Shown here in pieces: positions 56,371 to 64,000 of a stretch of DNA of 64,000 nucleotides (positions are counted from its first letter, which is position 1; each line of letters begins with the position of its first letter). The DNA lies in assembly GCA_026075535.2 (NCBI GenBank), contig AP026548.1:10044001-10108000 (forward strand). Direction: 5' to 3'. The notes below the pieces were generated by a model. It was not told where the DNA came from, did no database searches, and saw nothing but the letters and a program-made list of their open reading frames with translations. A program made the position numbers and the translations under genes. Origin of the DNA: Tricholoma matsutake (taxonomy: Eukaryota; Basidiomycota; Agaricomycetes; Agaricales; Tricholomataceae).

Positions 56371-59300
56371 ATGCCTAGTTCTTGGGGTTCACAATGCATA
56401 GCATGGTCTGATACAGTGGACTCATCCTCCTCTGAATTAGAAAATCCCAGAAGCTGGTCCAACCTCACAGATTCTGATGGAGGAATACAGGCTCTTGATG
56501 CTTGGAGTCCATGCCCTTCTTGGTCTACGTCAGATTGGAGCCCTTGTCTATCCTGGTCCTCATCCGACAATAATTCTAATCATCTGGGTCAAAAATGGGA
56601 GGCTTCAAGCTCGCAGAGCTGTCCCAGCTCTCAACCTAGTAACAAATGTGATAAAGACTATCACCCAGGTTCCACATTCAGTCCACTTAACCCTGCTCCA
56701 AAATCTCAGTCAGAAAGTGATGATGCATCTGATGAGATAACACAGCTCAGACAAACTGTCAGTATGTTCAAGATGGACATTGCCAATGTATTCAATTCAG
56801 CCCTCATCCATTTATTCTCTAGCAATCCACCTTGCCAATTCAACTTTTTGGGTAGCTGCCTATCCAGATCTACAAACACTGAAACCTGGAGATTTAATAA
56901 AACTATCTGTCCTGGACTTCTTTCTGAGCTGGGAATTGTATCAAAGCCAGCATTCTGATGACTCTGCTAGCTTTTATTATCTCAACACCTCAACAATACA
57001 AAACCTTACTGGAGACCCTAGTCACAACCATGCTCTTGTCCAGAAATGTCTTGACCTCTCCACTCAACCCATTAACCCTGTTCCAGTCATTTTCTTGGTT
57101 GCCTTTGGAGAAAACACATATTTTCTGGCCTTGTTTGATTTTTCAGAAAACAAGGTCCTAATATTGGGACATCTTGGCTGTAACTATGTTTCTCTAGCAA
57201 AATTCCCACTCAGGCCCTGGTATTGCAGCATTTTCTAAGCTTCTACAAGATGGGCAATGGTGTTGGAAGGATGTTTCATTTCACAGCCAAAGGCTCAATC
57301 TTGCATGTGATCATAAAGTAAGGGAGCAAATGTTTCATACAGCTCTCAATACTGCTCATTCATGCTTCACTCTTTGGAACAAAATATCCTGAGGCAACAA
57401 GGATCGCATGCAGCTGCCTGAAATATTCATTGATGAAATGCATATCCTGCCTTGCCACTTTCAGTGGGTCAGGAACCTTACCCTCATCTTTTTGAATCAG
57501 AGGTCAGGATGCAAGATGTGTCAACTTGACACTACCTCTGCACATGTGCCTATGGATACCAAAGGCACTTATCAGCAAGATAGGACTGTCTATCCACATT
57601 CCAAAATAACAACACTTCACCTCCCCTGTCCCCTTCCATTAGCAGAAGCTGAGGAGTTATCATCATCTTCATCAGATAGTCTTGATGAAGAGATTAACTT
57701 GGGTGACTTTAATGACTATAGCACAGCATCGATATGGAGTGGAAATGCTCCACCCCTCTTTGATGTGTGGACTTTTGATTCCTCTGGTTTGCAAGCTCTC
57801 CCCAACTTTGCTTGCACATGGAGAGACAGAGGATACAGATTACCTCCTTATTTTGCCCAGGTCTCCAGCAAAAAGACACCCACAGATTTTATTTCATGCC
57901 TCCTGCCAACAATGGATAATGTTACTCAAGAAGGCACCAAATTTGATACTGCCTCTCAATCTTCAAGGCAGCATGATCCTAAACTACAAGGAATCATCCA
58001 GGATATTCCAAGCAGGAGTTCCTCCCCAGAAGCTACTTTATTGGGTGCAAAAGGAATGCTGGATGAGGCAGGTAGGGTTACAAAAACAAGAGAAAGTTAT
58101 AATGTCTTTGTTCGAGGAAAGACAAGGACAGATAACTTTCTAAAGCTGGACCTCGAACGAGATCATGTTGTGTTAACTCAAGACCAGGTTTCAATTTCCA
58201 CCGACATTGACAGCATTCTTTTTGTCACAACAAGTACATTACTTTCATGCAAAGGTGCCATCAATTTGCATTTGCTACCTCATTTTTCTGATCAACCACC
58301 ATTTTCTGCAAATCCCTCAGTGTATGTCACACTTTTGGGCCCTCCAGGAGATGAAACCGAGCTCAATAATCCACATCTTCAAAGCAAAGTTCAGCACCCC
58401 CTCAGTTACATTCCACACATGCCATTTGGTTACTTTGGTGAAGCTTCTCAGCAGTTTAATCTTTATGTGTTCTTCCCAAGAATGATACACAAGAGCATCA
58501 ACAATAATTGAGCAATCACCATCATGCCCCTTGAACTTCAAGAACTATGGATTTCGGAAGCCATCTTCAAAGCATTGGCTTCAGCCCTGAATCACTATCC
58601 TGGAATTTCAGAATATCTCCCTCAAAGTACAGAGCAACTTCGTCAGAGAACAGGAGATCATGCTAGACGTCCTACCATTCCTCTTACTCCCGAGTCCCTA
58701 GCTTCACTTTTGGTTGCCATTCACCGTGAGGTATCCCAGAACAATGACCTTCTTTCTTGCTTTGGTTCATTTTTCTTTGTTCTTGATGCAAGAGGCATAA
58801 AGTTGCTGTCAAAACAGTGTGGACCAGGTGAAACTGTCTTTCAGGCACTTCAGAGAGTCGTACCAGGTCTAGATTGGAACTACATGCTGGACAGATACAA
58901 TGGAGAGCTATACCTTGATCTTGGAGTCTCTTTTCACCCAACAAACACCATGGAGCCAATGGTTGGACTCTGGCGACTAGACAGCTTGAGATCCTCTTAT
59001 GCTCTCATGGGAAAATCAAGCAGGAATAGCAAAGAGTATCACTATAACACCATGTGTGACTATGGAGGTTTCAAGGCTGAAACATCAGGGCATGTCAAGC
59101 ATCACACCCATATTGTGAAGCGCATTTCATATAACCTATTCTTTGAGTTTGTCCATCAGCCTGGGCAACAGGCCTATATCACATCTCTGGACAATGCTAT
59201 TCAGTGCAATCAAAAGTATCTTGATGGGTGCACAAGATGGATGAAGGCTCTGATATCTGGTGGGAAATGCTCATATGGTGTCTGTGATGAACTTTGTGCA

Positions 59301-60833
59301 AGTGCTTCTGTAGTTTTGAAACTTCTGCCAGTTGTCATGGAGCGGGTGAGAAAAATATTTTTATTCTAATTCACCGATAGGACTTAAAACTCTATTCAGG
59401 CAAAAAGCTTCCTTAAAAGCAATCCCATTATATGAATCTCGGCCCCAACCTTCTTTAATTTTGGTTTGCAACAGTTTACAGAGCTGCAAGACATCCACCG
59501 CAAACTTGCTGTCACTCACCCACCCAATTACAGCACACTCACAGCCCTAATTCTCCATTTAATGTGAAATATTATGGTCAATCCATCCAGTATCCCATCA
59601 TACGTGCAATCTGCATTGAATATACATCAGAGAGCAGTGATGGAAAGGTTCAGGATGTTTTTCATTGATGACCTGGATCCTGAGGATATGGAATGCATAA
59701 ATGTGAACTTGGGACAGAAGGATGGCAATGAGATTGTGCAGGCCCACAAATATGCACCTGCATCCAGGCCCATGACAGAAAAAGTAAAGGATAGGGAAAT
59801 CCAGCTTATTCCATCCCATATATCAAGTGAATCATATCCATGGGGTGAGAGTATATCATGGTCTACATTGCAGCAGATGTGCAAGCAGCATCCAGTGGAC
59901 TTTCTCCACTGATTCAACTTTGAAGAGGTGGATATAGGGCCGACCTCTGAGGAAATCCTGGAAATAATGGAGGATCTCTTCATTGCTTTCACCACAGATA
60001 CTTGGCTATGCTTCCAGGAGTCATTCTTGCCTGCTGGAATTCAACCCAAACCTGCTACCCTCAAGGATGGAATGGAAGTTTGGGCATGCCAGACTATTTT
60101 AGCACTACTTGGTGGAAAATCCACTTCTCTGCCATCGTCATACCAGCTAGAAGGGGCACCAAAGAAAAGAAAATCAGATATAACATTCCAGCACCTTAGG
60201 ACCATTTTCTTTCCAAGTCCTGGCAAAGAGCTCAAAAACAGTATCTGGTTTGCCTACATTGGTTCCGGTGGTTATATTCAAAGATACTGGGATTTTCTTG
60301 AGGAGAAGAAAGATGAGCCACACATAATTGAGGATGTGCACAAGAGGCTTGATGAAGTATTTGGTCAACTACAGTGCCTTCCTCAAAGCAGGACAGTCAC
60401 CTGTATATGGCATGCTACAGAAGGGTTGGTCTGCTTTTTGACAAACCCCCTTTATTATAGAATTAAATCAGTCAGATCCATGGAACCTCAAACCAAAATG
60501 GGACCCCAGCGACCTCAAGTAAGCACTGCAGAACTCCAGAAGTGGCTGAATCCAGGAAGCCCTGTGCCTTGGAAAAGAAAAAGAAACACAGCAAAGACAT
60601 GTTCTGGTAACTCAAGAAACTACTGTAGGCACCCTGCAAAGCAACAACAGATAGATAATCAATTATGCCACCAACTCAGCCCTATACAATGTGCCTGTAT
60701 CAGAAGAAACACTCAGAAAAATGTTTTTCAGGATATTGAGGAGAGTAATAGTGAAGATGGCTCTTATTCCTTTTCAACACCTGACCAGTTGGACACAGAT
60801 TCTGATAGCACCGCCAACTCAATTATTGATTAG
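56371..60833 (+). pseudogene. Large repeat-family gene with Ulp1-like N-terminal part, decayed
   Basis: From ATG 56371: a Ser-rich region (SWSNLTDSDGG, DEITQLRQTVSMFKMDI), a frame change near 56850, then a block VIFLVAFGENTYFLALFDFS resembling the Ulp1 NHWFLALFD segment but without its His, and another change near 57200. From about 57366 to 60833 one frame persists, with a 129-nt GT-AG intron at 59346-59474, broken only by TGA at 57390, 58509, 59565 and 59910. Notable blocks are FFVLDARGIKLLSKQCG, PGLDWNYMLDRYNGELYLDL, MFFIDDLDPEDME and a basic/acidic C-terminus. I recall the text from large multicopy agaricomycete proteins; function unknown. Confidence 0.6.
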
Positions 60834-60950
60834 TTTTGTGATATTTACAATTGAAGACCTAATTTTATTCTACTGTATTTATGACTGTTTTGATCCACAA
60901 AATACATATATAAGTCAACATTAGAATATCAATAGAAGCCTCCTCCAAAC

Positions 60951-62288
60951 ATGTCCTCTCCACCAACAGATGCACAATGGAAAGCTGGAAAGGCTTGCAG
61001 GTCATTTTCACTTACTTATACCAACAAAAAGAACAAAACCTCTGGTATGGCATGCATTAGGACTCTCATGTACAAATGTCTCTCACCGCATTTTTGTAGA
61101 ACGGCAATTTCATGTGGGCTCATTTTGTCTCGTTAGCCATGAAGGCCTTGATGGATTGCCACTTGAGCAATGCACAAGGGATAAATACTGGAAGGCTCGC
61201 ATTGTGGAAATTTGGAGGCCTAAGAGAAAACTGAATAATAACAGTAACCATGTATGTTCTGAAAATGTTTACTGAGTACCTGCTCACCTCATACCATTTT
61301 AGGAACATTACCTGTTAGTTCAATGGTTTTATTCAAAAGAGGACATTAAGCAGGTCAAGCCTAATGGTGTCAAGGATTTGGAGAGGCAATATCAGTGTAC
61401 TCAGATCATGCATGCTCTTCAACTGATATACTTTTGAATTAGGTATTTGACAAGTGCTGCGAAACAAGAACTTTATGCCTCAAGCCATAAGTCTGCTATC
61501 AGTTCTGAAGCCATTGCTAGTAAGCTGTACTGTCTTCTGTGATAAATATTTAGACTAAAGGAAAGTTCATTAATAGCCTACCTACACGACTATGAAATGA
61601 TAATACTTGACAATTCAGCTCTTGACCAGCAACCCATTGTCACATATTTCTCCAGGTATGTGTCAATCCATAGCTAGATATGATTTTTGGATGAAAATTG
61701 ACATCCCTTTGAAGATTCTTCTGGAATTACACCAATTGGTGTCTTCAAGTACGTCAATGTTGGTTTAAATATTTGACTAATTGTACTCACTTGAGTGTAT
61801 TAAAGGGATCATTGGGCCATTGTGGTCTAGAGATGTGCACTGATCTGTGGAGCCCTGACGTATAGGAGCAAAGATTTTGTTGGGGATGCCAAACTTGGTT
61901 CCATACCAAATGCCTCTCTGCTGATTTCACAACCACACAAGAGAAACATATTGAAGAGATTTCCAAAGAACATTCCAAGGCTCCAAGATCTGTTCTTCAG
62001 ATTGCCTTTCAACCAACAGCAAGAGGAGGAAACCTACAATACATTGCTGGAAATATCAGGTTTGTAAACCAGGCAAGGCTGCTCTTGGACCACAACGTGC
62101 GGGAAAAGATACTGTTTAACCCTGAACCTTGGATGGCTGCCAACATTGTTGACCATAGTTCTCTGTGGTCTGAGTACTTGGTTTATAAGTATGACATAGA
62201 CGTGGGAAACAAGGATACAGAGCAACTGGTAGTGACTGGGCAGGTTCTTTATAAATGTCCTAAATGTGGGCCAAATACTTCACTGTAA
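60951..62288 (+). pseudogene. BAH-like chromatin protein, decayed
   Basis: After ATG 60951 and a frame change near 61060, the text reads KYWKARIVEIWRPKRK, a 51-nt GT-AG intron (61252-61302), then EHYLLVQWFYSKEDI and later YEMIILDNSAL: the YW.A.I.EI...V.WFY...D pattern of a BAH domain. Further on (about 61970-62280) come LQIAFQPTARGGNLQYIAGN, VNQARLLL and YKCPKC, the tail that follows a PHD-like region in related fungal proteins. Several stops interrupt 61430-61950. BAH domains bind nucleosomes or modified histone tails. Confidence 0.55.
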
Positions 62289-62447
62289 TGTAGGCAAGGC
62301 TTTCTATAGTTTGTTGGTGTTTTCAATGGATAGGAATGAATGGACACATGGAATTTACGAACTCAGAGGCAAAAGAATATCCAAACAAGGATAAATTATC
62401 CTTATATCTCTCAGAGGAAGTTGAATCTCAGCTTTACTTTGGACAAC

Positions 62448-63519
62448 ATGAAAGTAACCCCTGTGGAAACATTACTCGCTGATAGTCTTTTGAAATCGAA
62501 ATATCTTGTGGTGGTGCTTGGTATGAAAAATAACTTGTTTTCACTGTTAATGATACTGATCATTGCATAAAAGGTGCAGGAGTTTCTCAGGCAGCTGGAA
62601 TTCAGACCTTTAGAGGGACGGAGGGCCTCTTGAGCAAAAAATCACAGAATAGGAATGTTCTTGAGTTGTTCCAAAAAGAAACTTTTGAGGTAGGATAGCC
62701 ATTCTGGGTGCCGTTAACCCACTGATGGCTGGAAAGACCCCAAGGAGATCTGCAGCACATGCTTTGCAGATGGCAAGCCTTGCAGACACTGCTGCACAGG
62801 CAAAACCAACTGTGTTCCATGAGCTCCTAGGAGCCCTGCAGTCTATTGGTGTTCTAGGTCGGGTTTATACACAAAACATCGATGATCTCGAGATCAAGGC
62901 AGGATTAGCAACTGATGGCAACCATCCTAACTGTGTGCAACTTCATGGGTCAGCCATGCAGGTCATGTGTACCCAATGCAGCTTCACTGAACATGTATTC
63001 CATCACTTTGTAACTTTAAAAAGTGGGCAACTGCCTGGCTGTCCTCAATGTAAAAACCGAATGGAAGAGAGGAGGAGTCAAGGGAAACGATCCTTGGGAC
63101 AGGGTGGATTGCTTCGACATGCAATTATTTTATATGGGGAAACACATCCTAAGGGAGAAGATATTGCAGAAATACAGGCCCTGGATGGACAAAAAGCTGA
63201 CAATGTATTGGTTGTAGGAACCTCCTTGAAAACCTTTGGATCTGTGGCCCTTATTAAAACATTGTCAGCCAATCTTTGACAGAACATATGTGGGCAAGTA
63301 TATTACATGGACCTGCAAAATCCACCTACATCCTTGGTAGATGTCTTCCATCACATCATCCCAACCGATTGCCAGAACTTTGCGCATTATATGCTTCATA
63401 GGTTAGACAAAGCTCATAGCATTTCCTTGACATCTGTTGGAGGGAAAGATGATTTGAAGGACTGGATTAATGCAGGGACCACTCGTAATGATTTACAGCC
63501 ATCATGGGCTTGGGTCTGA
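62448..63519 (+). pseudogene. Sirtuin (Sir2-family NAD-dependent deacylase), broken
   Basis: Exon 62448-62520 ends KYLVVVLG; a 53-nt GT-AG intron (62521-62573) leads to AGVSQAAGIQTFRGTEGL, the NAD-binding GAG...DF/TFR motif. A 1-base deletion near 62692 shifts the frame; it continues VYTQNIDDLEIKAG (TQNID) and VQLHGSAMQVMCTQC (catalytic His, first zinc pair), CPQC (second zinc pair), RHAIILYGE and VVGTSLKTFG (GTS). A TGA at 63277 precedes the C-terminus (QVYYMDLQNPP) that ends at 63519. The core is otherwise well conserved and closest in feel to Hst3/Hst4-type fungal sirtuins. Confidence 0.8.
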
Positions 63520-63543
63520 TATAACAACATCCTGGAATATATA

Positions 63544-64000
63544 CTATCTCCAAGGAACATGTATACGCCCATCTGCAAGCTCCACAACCATTGTTTTCCT
63601 AATCCACTCACACTGCTTCTTACTCAATAACTGTTGAAAGGGAATTTCTAAGGCAAGATGTTTGGCAAATTGACAGGCATAAACCCCACAGTCTGAAGAA
63701 CCCTGCTGTTGTGGAACATTTTTTCCTGCCTTAACTTGCCAAGTATTCAACCCAGTGGTTGTAAGATCATCTACTTATTATAGGGGAGCATCAGAACCAC
63801 GTAACTGCTATGGTGGGTATCTGACCTTATCAATTTTCTCCAATCGCCTTTTGACATGCTTGGGTGCCATGCTATTGAACACCTCCAAAACCTGGCTTTT
63901 TGGATTGAACTTAAGAGCAACCCAATGGTCTTGAGGATGGTTAATTATAGTGATGACCACTGTGAAGGTTTTCATGGCAGTTGCCACACTAGTTTCATTT
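63544..64000 (-). pseudogene. Ulp1-like SUMO-protease domain, partial at right edge
   Basis: Reading leftward from the edge: HPQDHWVALKFNP (catalytic His) and VLEVFNSM (Asn where the Asp is usual), an apparent intron (about 63823-63770), then VPQQQGSSDCGVYACQFAKH (Gln and catalytic Cys) and the end at 63544. This is the C48 family active-site order. The upstream part lies outside the window, so intactness cannot be judged. It converges on the sirtuin gene. Confidence 0.65.

Noticed and set aside
10618..63519. TGA reassigned to arginine in this genome
   Set aside because: The excess of TGA at Arg positions could suggest a variant code. However, other copies show CGA at the same codons, non-coding LTRs show the same CG to TG/CA changes, and the intact nuclease-kinase gene needs no TGA readthrough. 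Mutation explains it.

Overview
The window is nuclear DNA of a transposon-rich basidiomycete, most likely an agaricomycete. The signs are short GT-AG introns of about 48-75 nt inside coding sequence, a chromodomain Ty3 element, Ty1/copia, Tad-like LINE, MULE and KDZ/CxC2 transposase remnants, and restriction-fold/kinase fusion proteins typical of these fungi. No rRNA, tRNA or CRISPR array was found. An ectomycorrhizal species would fit but is a guess.

Layout. 1-7.5 kb: decayed repeat-family genes (ATP-grasp-like, SPT5-like, WD40), a 31-bp and a 148-bp tandem array, a field of palindromic hairpin modules and a small foldback element. 7.9-17.2 kb: a MULE transposase gene split near its 3' end by a complete 6.1-kb chromodomain Ty3 element with a CCAAC target duplication. 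17.3-18 kb: the 3' end of a LINE. 18.4-26.2 kb: a CpG-rich island with the only clearly intact large gene, a Crinkler-like nuclease-kinase, plus a Ste6-like ABC transporter remnant and a small three-exon gene. 27.8-33 kb: a complete copia element with a TGACT duplication. 33.1-42 kb: Ty3 fragments around an SPT5-like pseudogene, and a KDZ transposase cut by a Ty3 LTR. 44-46 kb: a recombinase remnant and a second nuclease-kinase gene, broken. 48-52.6 kb: a second hairpin-module field and the 5' half of a LINE. 52.9-56.3 kb: a palindromic satellite hit by a hAT-like and a MULE-like non-autonomous element, each with an exact target duplication. 56.4-64 kb: a run of decayed genes, among them a Ulp1-like, a BAH-like, a sirtuin and a second Ulp1-like gene.

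The unifying signal is how the repeats died. Almost every nonsense codon is TGA. Where two or three copies can be compared, it usually stands at an ancestral CGA, and LTR differences are mostly CG to TG/CA. This is the mark of CpG-directed C-to-T mutation (5-methylcytosine decay or a RIP-like process), which the 18.4-26 kb island has largely escaped. The second theme is repeated, decayed copies of transcription and chromatin genes (SPT5-like, WD40, BAH, sirtuin, Ulp1) spread among the transposons, which may be mobile-element cargo.
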